Below, piece by piece: positions 7,003 through 14,437 of a DNA stretch of 18,587 nucleotides (position 1 is its first letter; each line of letters begins with the position of its first letter). This stretch comes from Hyphomonas sp. Lineage in GTDB: Bacteria; Pseudomonadota; Alphaproteobacteria; Caulobacterales; Hyphomonadaceae. Where the stretch lies: positions 1 through 18,587 of the forward strand of contig DNFL01000189.1 in NCBI GenBank assembly GCA_003486945.1, in the 5' to 3' direction. The translations under genes were made by a program, and so were the position numbers. The notes below the pieces were generated by a model. That model saw nothing but the letters and a program-made list of their open reading frames with translations. It was not told where the DNA came from and ran no database searches.

Positions 7003-7761
7003 CTAGCGGAAGCTGAACCGGCTGGGCGAAACACCGAAAGCACGCTGGAACATTGCGCAAAATGCGCTGGCGCTGTCGTAGCCAACATCCAGCGCGACAG
7101 CTGTAACACTGGATCCGGTTGAAAGCAGGGACAAAGCTTCGAGCAGCCGCACCTGCTGGCGCCACAGCGCGACACCCATGCCCGTCTCGCGCTTGAACGC
7201 ACGAGTAAAGCTGCGCCGGCTCATGCCGGCGACGTTGGCCCACTCGTCAATGTCGCGCTGGTCGGATGGGTTGTCGATAATCTCGCGGCACACACGCACC
7301 AGTCGAGCATCGGTCGGCATCGGCGCGGCATACGGCACCTTTGGCGAGACCAGGAGCTCATTGATCAGCAGGCGGACTATCTGTCCTTCCCGACCATCGA
7401 TTTCGTAGCATGGGTCGAATTGCGTTACTTCAAGGATCAGTGCCTTAAGCAGCGTGCCAACTTCAACGATGTGGCAGTCCGGATCATCGCGCTCGTAGCG
7501 TGGATCAATGTAGAGCGTACGCAGCGATACCGGCCCGCGGCAGGACACTTCATGCCTGACCTGGCTTGGGATCCAAACGGCCCGCTGCGGCGGGATGACG
7601 AAGGTCGTCTTGTCGGTGACGACCGACATCACGCCGGAAGATGCATAGAGCAGCTGGATACGCTCGTGCGAGTGCGCCGTGTCTACAAAACCTGCGGGGT
7701 ATTCGTCGGCGAGGCCGACAACGGGGCGCAGGTTCAGATCGATATCATGGGTGCTCTTCAT
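7003..7761 (-). CDS. AraC-family transcriptional regulator
   Basis: A 252-residue regulator. The N-terminal half is a cupin-like AraC sensing domain (HSHERIQLLYASSGVMSVV at about 31-48, then IPPQRAVWIPSQVRHEV), and the C-terminal about 80 residues hold the double helix-turn-helix: DIDEWANVAGMSRRSFTRAF as the first and VTAVALDVGYDSASAFCAMF as the second, ending in the usual FGVSPSRF. It should bind direct repeats and activate or repress nearby genes upon binding a small molecule. The start at 7761 has GAGGA upstream; a longer in-frame ATG at 7932 would run through the upstream control region with unlikely composition. It lies downstream of the receptor/amidohydrolase/porin operon on the same strand, separated by 197 bases that contain three phased GGTCAA repeats. 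Control of that operon or of itself is plausible but not shown. Confidence 0.93.
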   Translation of the reverse strand: MKSTHDIDLNLRPVVGLADEYPAGFVDTAHSHERIQLLYASSGVMSVVTDKTTFVIPPQRAVWIPSQVRHEVSCRGPVSLRTLYIDPRYERDDPDCHIVEVGTLLKALILEVTQFDPCYEIDGREGQIVRLLINELLVSPKVPYAAPMPTDARLVRVCREIIDNPSDQRDIDEWANVAGMSRRSFTRAFKRETGMGVALWRQQVRLLEALSLLSTGSSVTAVALDVGYDSASAFCAMFQRAFGVSPSRFSFR

Positions 7762-7828
7762 CCCGTCCTCGCGCGGACCAAATGGCCATGTCCAGCGACC
7801 ATGCCATGTGTCGGTTCCGTGACAAGAT

Positions 7829-7858
7829 GATCTAGCCCCTGTTGGCCCGATAGGGCAA
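7829..7858 (-). promoter_or_regulatory. candidate promoter of the araC-type gene
   Basis: On the minus strand TTGCCC (7853-7858) and TAGATC (7829-7834) are 18 bases apart and lie about 70-100 bases ahead of the start codon. Both hexamers match the consensus only partly. The repeats at 7861-7898 sit immediately upstream of the -35 position, where an activator would bind. Confidence 0.33.
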
Positions 7859-7860
7859 TA

Positions 7861-7898
7861 ACTTGACCTTACTTGACCCATTCGGCCAAAATTTGACC
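7861..7898. repeat. three helically phased TTGACC direct repeats
   Basis: A(C/T)TTGACC occurs at 7861-7868, 7871-7878 and 7891-7898, that is at intervals of exactly 10 and 20 bases, one and two turns of the helix. All copies point the same way, so a protein could bind one face of the DNA. Direct repeats are usual for AraC-family operators, though these typically have longer half-sites. The array lies in the 197-base gap between the beta-barrel gene and the regulator. Confidence 0.6.
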
Positions 7899-7958
7899 CA
7901 CAAGACGCCGGTGATGCCTCCAAATCACGCATTCAGGCCAAGAGCAGGCCTGCCTTTG

Positions 7959-8675
7959 TCAGTGCGCAATGGACAGGACGATGCCAGCTGAGAAGCCTGA
8001 GTTGCTCATCTCTGTGACCGTGCCGCCGCTTGTCTTTCGGACAAAGGAATCCTCGTCCGCCACCTCGCCGCGCGCATAAAGGCCAAGCGTGGCCAGCTCG
8101 GAAAGAGCACGTGCCGCCCCGATCTCGACGCCTCCATAAGAACGCGAAGGCGAGCCGTCACCCAGCTGCACGAAGCCTGCCCGGCCGAGCGTATACAGCG
8201 TCCAGTCACCGACTTCCCATTCCGGACCCGCCGAAACTTCGAGCCCCCAATCCTGCAGGTCCGCATCGTAGAAGCCCGCCAGCGTCGGAGCAAAGGCCGC
8301 ATCCAGTGCAACTGTTGCCGCAAGCTCGAGGCTCGCCTCGGAGCCTGCCCCAGGATAGGTCAGCCAGTTCGCAGAAAGGTCGGCAGAATACCCCGCGCCC
8401 TCCCAGGCAACACCGAGCGTGTAGTCCGCCTCATCGTCAAATTCGCCTTGTGCATTTCCGAACGGCAGGATGCGGTAGACCGCACCGTAAACGGTTACTC
8501 CGCGCACATCTGCTTCCGCACCAATCGTCGCCTCCAGAACATCGAGCGCAAGATGTTCACCGCGATCGATGAGCGCCGTAGAGACGGCCGCATCCGCGAA
8601 GAAACTTGTACCGCTGGCTTCAGCCGTCATCGGCAGCAGGGCAACAGCCGTCGCGGCAACGAGAATGCTTCGCAT
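7959..8675 (-). CDS. outer-membrane beta-barrel protein, TorF-like putative porin
   Basis: A 238-residue exported protein. A signal peptide (MRSILVAATAVALLPMTAEA, cleavage expected after residue 20) is followed by alternating amphipathic strands throughout, such as VTVYGAVYRILPF, YTLGVAWEGAGYSADLSANW and WTLYTLGRAGFVQL, giving perhaps 10-12 strands. Size and layout recall the small TorF/Gcw_chp putative porins of proteobacteria, but I cannot name a family with certainty. The terminal residue is His rather than the usual aromatic. The start at 8675 is chosen because GGAGG is nine bases upstream; the in-frame ATG two codons earlier (8681) is only three bases from it. It follows the amidohydrolase gene by 48 bases on the same strand, so it is probably the last gene of the receptor operon and may be a channel for the substrate or products. 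Confidence 0.75.
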   Translation of the reverse strand: MRSILVAATAVALLPMTAEASGTSFFADAAVSTALIDRGEHLALDVLEATIGAEADVRGVTVYGAVYRILPFGNAQGEFDDEADYTLGVAWEGAGYSADLSANWLTYPGAGSEASLELAATVALDAAFAPTLAGFYDADLQDWGLEVSAGPEWEVGDWTLYTLGRAGFVQLGDGSPSRSYGGVEIGAARALSELATLGLYARGEVADEDSFVRKTSGGTVTEMSNSGFSAGIVLSIAH

Positions 8676-8695
8676 GAACATATTCCTCCCTCGGA

Positions 8696-8706
8696 TCATT
8701 CTATCC
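8696..8706 (-). promoter_or_regulatory. candidate internal promoter (-10) of the beta-barrel gene
   Basis: The minus strand reads GGATAGAATGA, with TAGAAT as a -10-like hexamer 21 bases ahead of the chosen start. CTGAAA lies 18 bases further upstream and overlaps the amidohydrolase stop codon; it matches TTGACA at four of six positions. This would allow expression of the barrel gene independent of the operon. Confidence 0.28.
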
Positions 8707-8723
8707 TAGGGAAAATGCGTATT

Positions 8724-11700
8724 TCAGCGCGAAGCGGCTACTTCCTTCAGGCCTTCATCCTCATAAATCCGGCCATTCTTCACCACATACCGGATTTCAA
8801 GCGTATTGCGGATATCGGCAAGCGGATCGGCATCGAGAATGACCAGGTCCGCGAGTTTACCGGCCTCCAGACTACCGAGCTGGGCTTCACGGCCAATGGT
8901 TGTCGCACTGCCCATCGTTGCGGCCCACAGCGCCTCAGCAGGCGTCCAGCCTCCTTCGACATAGGCATGCAACTCCCAATGCGTGCCCAGCCCCGGGGTA
9001 TCACCATGCGCGCCTAAGCCGACGAGACCGCCCTCGCGGAAAATCTGCGCTGCGCTCGAGGCCGAGAGCGGATAGTGATACTGACAGAAGGGATGAACGG
9101 GAGAGTTGGTGAACCGGCTGGTGCGATACCAGTCCGGCGCGAAGCGCGCATACTTTGCGTTCTCAAACGGTCTCGATCGGTCAATGAACATTCTGTCGGC
9201 GCGCAGCCCACCATGGGAAATCATCAGCGTAAGGACGGACGACGTTCCGCTTTTCGCAAACAATTTCGTAACATCCCCATGCAGGACAGGCGGTGGCAGC
9301 GCATGCTCCAACCCGGAATAGCCATCGAGAATCTGCGTGATCCCCAACTTATAGGACAGCGCCCCTTCCGTCGTCGGCGTCAGGCCGAGTTCGTTCGCCA
9401 CTTCCGCAATCCATTGCCGCACGCGCCGGTTCCCCGCCCGGTATTGCTTGATATTGGAAAGCCGGTAGCTGTCGCGGTAGCGCGTCAGCACTGCGCGCAC
9501 TTGCTCCTTCGTGCGAAAATCATTGTAGTCGAATATCGCCGGCCCGGTTGTATAGAGGCGCGAGCCGGTGATCTCACCCGCCTCGACTAGGTCCTGGTAG
9601 GTCAGCATATCGATCGTCAGTGAAGACGGATCAAACAGCGTGGTGACACCAAACGCGAGCCCGATACGCAGGCCCCAGGCGGACGTGTCCAGAACTTCGC
9701 GCCTGATGTCTGCCACATGATAATGCGCGTCAATCAGTCCCGGGATGATGTATGCACCGCTGACATCAACCGTCTGTGTGCCTGCGGGCACAGAAACAGC
9801 CCCGCGCGGCGCCACGGCCGCGATGCGATTGCCGTCAATCAGAATGTCCGCATCCTGCCATTCTCCCGGCGCAGCGCGGTCCGCCATTGTCAGAACACGC
9901 GCGCCTGACAGCAGCACCAATCCGCCCGGCGCATCTCTCGGCGTTTGAACTCGGATTGAAGTCTTCGCCGCAAGCTGACCACCGCGATCCGCGCCGAAAT
10001 CCACACCTGAAAGTTCCAGCCGGTAGACATCTGCCCCAGCCGTCCAGAAAAGAGCCGTGCCATCATCGCTCCATCCAAAATAGTCCGCCCCAACATCGGT
10101 CAATTGGACATGCAGGGAAGCGGGCGACGACAGGTCCGTCACAGCCGCCGCATCAGGCGAAACAGCATAGAGGTGCAACTGGTGCGCAATCTGCGCCAGG
10201 GCCCATTTCCCATCCGGCGATACGCGCAGGTCATCTGCCGCTGCCGAGCCTTCCGCAAAATACCAGTTCGGCCCGACCGCCTGCGTCACAAACCGCCGCG
10301 CACCGCCTGCCAGTGAAACCGCTTCAATCCCTTCCGGCGAGTTGAACAGCACCTCGTCCGCCAGACTTGCAAAATGCGGTGTTCCACCAATCCGGCCTGA
10401 TGCCAGCACACGCGGCGCAGTACCGTCGAGCGCAATCAACACCAACTCAGCATCTCGCAGCTGGCCGTACTCCATATACGTCGTCCGCCGCGCTTCAGAA
10501 GCAGAGCGAACGGCAACAATCGCGCCTCCATCCGGCGTGAACACAGGATGGGTGTAGAAAGCATCCTCCTCCGTAAGCTGACGATGCGCGCCGCCATCAG
10601 CGGCCGATAGCCATATCTGTCCGCCCGCTTCGTGCGTCCATGTGACATAGGCAATTGACGTACCGTCCGGCGACCAGGAGGGCTGGTAACCTCGCACGTC
10701 GTCCTGCCTAAGCGCGCGCAGCTCTGCCCCATCATGTTTCGCTACAATCACCCGCCCCAGCGCCGAAAACGCAAGTGTCCTGCTGTCTGGCGACTCGTCC
10801 GGCGCCATCAGAAGCCGCGCCCGCACCGGCCCATCCTCGAATACAGCTGCATGGCGCACCAGCGGCCCCAATTCCTGCTCTACATGCGCTGTGAACGGAA
10901 TGGCGTCCGCATCGCCGGTGTCCAGAGAGATGCGATCAATACGTCCGCCGCGATTAACGAAGATTGCCGAACTGTCAGGCGCAAAATCAAATCGCGGGAT
11001 CGCATCATGCGTCATTGCCGCGAGCACCGAGTCAGGATCCGTCTCGCCGAGCTGGCGCAAATTTGCGCTGGCAATATCCATCACCATGAGCGCCGTCTTT
11101 CCGCCCCGTCGCTCCGCGAACACGAGACTCTGCCCGTCCGGAGAAACCGCCGGACGCATGCGGGGCACGGCGATCCCTTCATCTGTCACGGCAGGCAGAA
11201 CAAATTGTTCGGCACCGGTCTTCAGATCGCGTTTCACGATCTGCCAAGGCGTCAACGCATCAAAATCGGGAGATTTGGATTCCAGAGATGCGAAGTAGGC
11301 CTCCGATCCTTCAGGCGAAATACGCGCGCCAAGTGTGTTGATGTCTGCACCCTCAGCGCCCTTCGAAGAGCGCAGGACTTCGCCCACATCCCCGGGCACC
11401 GGCCGGAACTGCCAGAGCTCATAGGCATTCCTGTCCGCCCAGAACCGGGAGATCAGAATACTCTCCCCGTCCGGCGCCCATTCCGGAGACACGAACACGG
11501 GATCATCATCATACGGACTGATCTGACGAACATTGCTTCCGTCAGCATCCATCAGCCACAGGTTTTCTGCGCCGCTTCGGTCGCTGAGAAACAGGATGCT
11601 GCGTCCATCCGGCGAATAAACCGGCTGCGTATCCAGCGACATGCCGCCCACCAGGCGCCGTGCTGTACCGCCTGCAAGAGGCAGCTCATAAATATCGCCC

Positions 11701-12002
11701 AACATGTCGAAGATGATTGTCCGCCCGTCCGGCGAAACGTCGATCGACAGTTCCGTACCTTCGGAAGTGTCAAACGCAATCTTACGCGCAGGCTGCAACG
11801 GCAGCGACTGCCCCTGCACGCCATAGGGTACAGGTGGCTTGCCCGAAACCACCGGCGGGCTGCCCGCCGGCCATTTTGTCTCAACACCGGGCCGCGCCGA
11901 CCACATCTGGCAGGTCGCCAGGAACGCGAGCAGTGCGCAAAAGGAAAGACCAGCCCGGAGGGTGGCAGTTCGCCGTCGCTCCGGGCTGGCCATGTCAGTC
12001 AT
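8724..12002 (-). CDS. exported TolB-like beta-propeller/amidohydrolase fusion
   Basis: A 1092-residue two-domain protein. The N-terminus has basic residues (RRR at 9-11) and a hydrophobic stretch ending at C31 (FLATC), so it is exported and perhaps lipid-anchored, although Thr before the Cys is not a standard lipobox. Residues about 70-670 carry PD40/TolB-like repeats (SPDGR at 90 and 130, APDGE at 176, then further SPDGQ, SPDGT, TPDGG, SPDGK copies), forming one or two propellers. Residues about 685-1085 are a metal-dependent amidohydrolase: H760 and H762 in DAHYH, probable bridging Lys K852, H900 in GLEHALP, and H999-G-D1001. The C-terminal LADLVILDADPLADI is the usual end of the fold. The length is normal for this fusion family, whose substrates are mostly unknown; peptides or cyclic amides are likely. 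The stop of the receptor gene lies 10 bases upstream and overlaps the AGGCAGA ribosome-binding region, so the two are co-transcribed and may be translationally coupled. Confidence 0.92.
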   Translation of the reverse strand: MTDMASPERRRTATLRAGLSFCALLAFLATCQMWSARPGVETKWPAGSPPVVSGKPPVPYGVQGQSLPLQPARKIAFDTSEGTELSIDVSPDGRTIIFDMLGDIYELPLAGGTARRLVGGMSLDTQPVYSPDGRSILFLSDRSGAENLWLMDADGSNVRQISPYDDDPVFVSPEWAPDGESILISRFWADRNAYELWQFRPVPGDVGEVLRSSKGAEGADINTLGARISPEGSEAYFASLESKSPDFDALTPWQIVKRDLKTGAEQFVLPAVTDEGIAVPRMRPAVSPDGQSLVFAERRGGKTALMVMDIASANLRQLGETDPDSVLAAMTHDAIPRFDFAPDSSAIFVNRGGRIDRISLDTGDADAIPFTAHVEQELGPLVRHAAVFEDGPVRARLLMAPDESPDSRTLAFSALGRVIVAKHDGAELRALRQDDVRGYQPSWSPDGTSIAYVTWTHEAGGQIWLSAADGGAHRQLTEEDAFYTHPVFTPDGGAIVAVRSASEARRTTYMEYGQLRDAELVLIALDGTAPRVLASGRIGGTPHFASLADEVLFNSPEGIEAVSLAGGARRFVTQAVGPNWYFAEGSAAADDLRVSPDGKWALAQIAHQLHLYAVSPDAAAVTDLSSPASLHVQLTDVGADYFGWSDDGTALFWTAGADVYRLELSGVDFGADRGGQLAAKTSIRVQTPRDAPGGLVLLSGARVLTMADRAAPGEWQDADILIDGNRIAAVAPRGAVSVPAGTQTVDVSGAYIIPGLIDAHYHVADIRREVLDTSAWGLRIGLAFGVTTLFDPSSLTIDMLTYQDLVEAGEITGSRLYTTGPAIFDYNDFRTKEQVRAVLTRYRDSYRLSNIKQYRAGNRRVRQWIAEVANELGLTPTTEGALSYKLGITQILDGYSGLEHALPPPVLHGDVTKLFAKSGTSSVLTLMISHGGLRADRMFIDRSRPFENAKYARFAPDWYRTSRFTNSPVHPFCQYHYPLSASSAAQIFREGGLVGLGAHGDTPGLGTHWELHAYVEGGWTPAEALWAATMGSATTIGREAQLGSLEAGKLADLVILDADPLADIRNTLEIRYVVKNGRIYEDEGLKEVAASR

Positions 12003-12012
12003 ATCTTCTGCC

Positions 12013-14193
12013 TCAGAACTTGCGAGTCACCGTCGCAATGATCTGACGGCCTGCGCCATATGTACACCCTGCCGGACCGGCACAGCGCGCAACATACTGC
12101 TCATCGAACAGGTTGGAGGCATTGAGCGCAAGTCGCCAGTTGGCCATGTCATAACGGATGATGGCATCGAACAGCGTCGAGTCCTCACCAGTATAGACGA
12201 CCGGGTTGAATGGTCCTGGCAGCGCACCCTGGCTCTCGCTTGTGTAGCGCACACCCGCGCCAACGCCGAACCCGGCGAACATGCCGTTGCGCACCGAGTA
12301 GTCGACAAACAGCGATGCCTTGTTTTCCGGCGTCACCGGCAACTCCGCACCAACTTCCTGCGGCGTGCCGCTCTTGGTCACTTCGCTGTCGGTCACGGTG
12401 TAGGAGGCGTTGATCGAAAGCGCGTCATTGATCCGGCTGACGAGTTCGAACTCGAGGCCGCTCACTTCCACTTCGCCGACCTGCGTGCCGAACACCGGCG
12501 TGATTGATGAGGAGGTGCTGACGAGGTTCGACTGCGTGATCTGGTAAGCCGCAGCCGTCAGCAGCAGCTTGTATCCATCCGGCAGGCCGCGGGCATCCCA
12601 CTTGATGCCGGCTTCCATCTGCTCGCCTTCGCTTGGCTCGAACGGGTTGCCGGTGACCGAGTCCGTGCCCAGCACAGGCTCGAACGAGGTGGCGTAGCTC
12701 GCGTACGGCGCAAATCCGTTGTCGAACACATAGTTGCCACCAATGCGCCAGGTGAACTTGTCCTGTTCGGTTTCAGTACTGGCGGCGTGGTTTTCGACCT
12801 TGACCCAATCCTGCCGAGCACTGACGGTCAGATAGAAATTGCCGATGCCGATATGGTCCTGAACATACAGGCCCGTCTGCTTCATCGTCTGGTCATTGAA
12901 GCCGAACGGATAGCCTGGCTCCAGCGTCGCTTGCGGCGCATAGACCGGATTGAACAGGTCGATCTGGTTGGCAAAGATGAAGCCGAAATCGGCCTTGTTC
13001 TCGACCTTTCGGTAGTCGAGACCCGCGATGATGCCGTGTGTGACGCCGCCCTGATCAAGCTTGAGATCAATCCGGTTGTCCGTCGTCACGCTCTCGACCG
13101 CTTCGCGGTAGGAGAAGTTGTATTGCTGAACAGTGCGGTAATCATCCGGCGTGCCATTGAAATCCGCATCGACAAGCCCGCCGCCGCCATAGATGCCGGT
13201 CGGCGTATCTTCTTCATAGTCGTTCCATTTCAGGTTCGAAATGAAGCTGAGTGTGTCCGAGAAATTGTGGACGAGTTCATAGCCTATCGACCATTGATCC
13301 CGCTCGTACCGGTTGTTCGGATCGCCAAGGTTCGTGGACGGATCAATCTTGCCGAGCGGGTTTGGCAGAAGCGTGCCATAGACCGGCAGGAATCCGTTGG
13401 TGTCGCCCAACACTTCGTCTTTCTGGTAATAGGCAAGGCCGGTCAGCACCGTGTCGGGTGTCAGCTGGAACGAAATCGCCGGCGCAATCAGCATCCGCTC
13501 GGCCGAAACCAGATCACGCTCCGCTTCTCGGTCGAGGTAGAGGCCCGTCAGCGAATAGCTGACAGCATCGCTCAGCGGGCCATGCACCGTACCGGCAATC
13601 TGCTTGTAATCGTGCGAGCCATACTTGGCCTGGATCTCACCCCCGAACTCGCTATCGGGGCGACGCGAGATCTGGTTGTAGAGACCACCGGGCGGCGAAC
13701 TACCATAGAGTGCCGAGGCCGGGCCCTTCAGAACGTCAAACGATTCAAACGCGTAAAGGTCGACACCAACCGACTGGATCGACGTTGAAACCGGCGCCGC
13801 GAGACCGTCGATGTATTGTTTCGGCGTGAAGCCGCGCACCGTGACAAAGTCGTAGCGCAGGTCCGGGCCGTAGTTTTCACCGAACGCGCCAGCCGTATAG
13901 CGCACGGCCTGCTGGGCATCGATAAAGGCCAGAAGGTCGATCTGATCACGCGTGATGACCGACACCGATTGAGGCGTCTGGATCAGCGGAATGTTTGCCT
14001 TGTTGGCCGTGGCACCGTCTTCAGGAACATAGTTCGGCGCGATGACGACGACCTTTTCCTGAATGCTGACGGCATCCTCTTCCTGCTCCTGTGCCATTGC
14101 CGCCGGAGAAATCAGCGCCAGTCCGGCGGCGGCGCCCAGCAGCGCACTCTTCAGCGCCACCGATTGAATTGAGAGACGTTTATCCTGCGTCAT
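12013..14193 (-). CDS. TonB-dependent siderophore-type outer-membrane receptor
   Basis: A 726-residue receptor with a signal peptide cleaved after AMA (residue 34), a TonB-box-like EKVVVIA at 46-52, a plug domain at about 60-190 (QTPQSVSVITRDQI, VRGFTPKQYIDG, LKGPASALYGSSPPGG) and a 22-strand barrel ending in terminal Phe (TVTRKF). The plug wording is that of the siderophore receptor class (FhuA, FpvA or TIGR01783 type), without the extra N-terminal signalling domain of FpvA/FecA, so there is no sigma/anti-sigma partner. It should import a ferric siderophore or another bulky ligand using TonB. It is first in a minus-strand operon with the propeller/amidohydrolase and beta-barrel genes, and divergent from a PepSY-TM reductase-like gene. 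A Fur-like dyad lies 37 bases upstream of the ATG. The ribosome binding site is weak (GGGG 13 bases away, or AGGA too close). Confidence 0.93.
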   Translation of the reverse strand: MTQDKRLSIQSVALKSALLGAAAGLALISPAAMAQEQEEDAVSIQEKVVVIAPNYVPEDGATANKANIPLIQTPQSVSVITRDQIDLLAFIDAQQAVRYTAGAFGENYGPDLRYDFVTVRGFTPKQYIDGLAAPVSTSIQSVGVDLYAFESFDVLKGPASALYGSSPPGGLYNQISRRPDSEFGGEIQAKYGSHDYKQIAGTVHGPLSDAVSYSLTGLYLDREAERDLVSAERMLIAPAISFQLTPDTVLTGLAYYQKDEVLGDTNGFLPVYGTLLPNPLGKIDPSTNLGDPNNRYERDQWSIGYELVHNFSDTLSFISNLKWNDYEEDTPTGIYGGGGLVDADFNGTPDDYRTVQQYNFSYREAVESVTTDNRIDLKLDQGGVTHGIIAGLDYRKVENKADFGFIFANQIDLFNPVYAPQATLEPGYPFGFNDQTMKQTGLYVQDHIGIGNFYLTVSARQDWVKVENHAASTETEQDKFTWRIGGNYVFDNGFAPYASYATSFEPVLGTDSVTGNPFEPSEGEQMEAGIKWDARGLPDGYKLLLTAAAYQITQSNLVSTSSSITPVFGTQVGEVEVSGLEFELVSRINDALSINASYTVTDSEVTKSGTPQEVGAELPVTPENKASLFVDYSVRNGMFAGFGVGAGVRYTSESQGALPGPFNPVVYTGEDSTLFDAIIRYDMANWRLALNASNLFDEQYVARCAGPAGCTYGAGRQIIATVTRKF

Positions 14194-14229
14194 GGTCCTG
14201 ACACCCCTGCATCGTTGAGATTCACACTT

Positions 14230-14250
14230 TGCGAACCATTCTCAATTCTA
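14230..14250 (-). promoter_or_regulatory. Fur-like operator with adjacent -10 of the receptor operon
   Basis: The minus strand reads TTGAGAATGGTTCGCAA around 14229-14245, an imperfect 7-1-7 dyad (12 of 16 arm positions symmetric) close to the TGAGAAT-n-ATTCTCA form of Fur boxes. Directly upstream on that strand is TAGAAT (14245-14250), a good -10, so the dyad would cover the transcription start, the classic place for an iron repressor. No clear -35 is visible. It could also affect the divergent PepSY-TM gene. Assignment to Fur is inference from sequence form and context. Confidence 0.42.
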
Positions 14251-14437
14251 TCACCACATGGCAAGAGTGTATTTCGGCTTCGGGTCTGTCTCTTCTGCTT
14301 TTTGGCCAAACTTGAGAGGGTGCCCGAAGGAGAAGAATGCCTTGACCCGATAGAGGCAAAGATCGGCCCGGTGCGTTATGGAGGCTGCCGGGACGAAATT
14401 CTAACGTTCAGTGGAAGAATACAGGGCGGAGACAGCA

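Noticed and set aside
7762..7932. N-terminal extension of the AraC-type regulator
   Set aside because: It would run through the repeat array and promoter-like hexamers, has unusual Cys/Trp/Gly content, and the ATG at 7761 has its own ribosome binding site.
10734..12041. 435-codon plus-strand open frame
   Set aside because: It is antisense to the propeller-amidohydrolase and has no recognisable domain, and the composition is rich in Arg, His and Pro as expected of a shadow.
12787..13788. 333-codon plus-strand open frame
   Set aside because: Antisense to the TonB-dependent receptor, which has full motif support; nothing recognisable on this strand.
14301..14310. Perfect palindrome TTTGGCCAAA in the divergent intergenic region
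   Set aside because: Ten-base palindromes of this kind are expected by chance, and it shows no clear relation to promoter elements.
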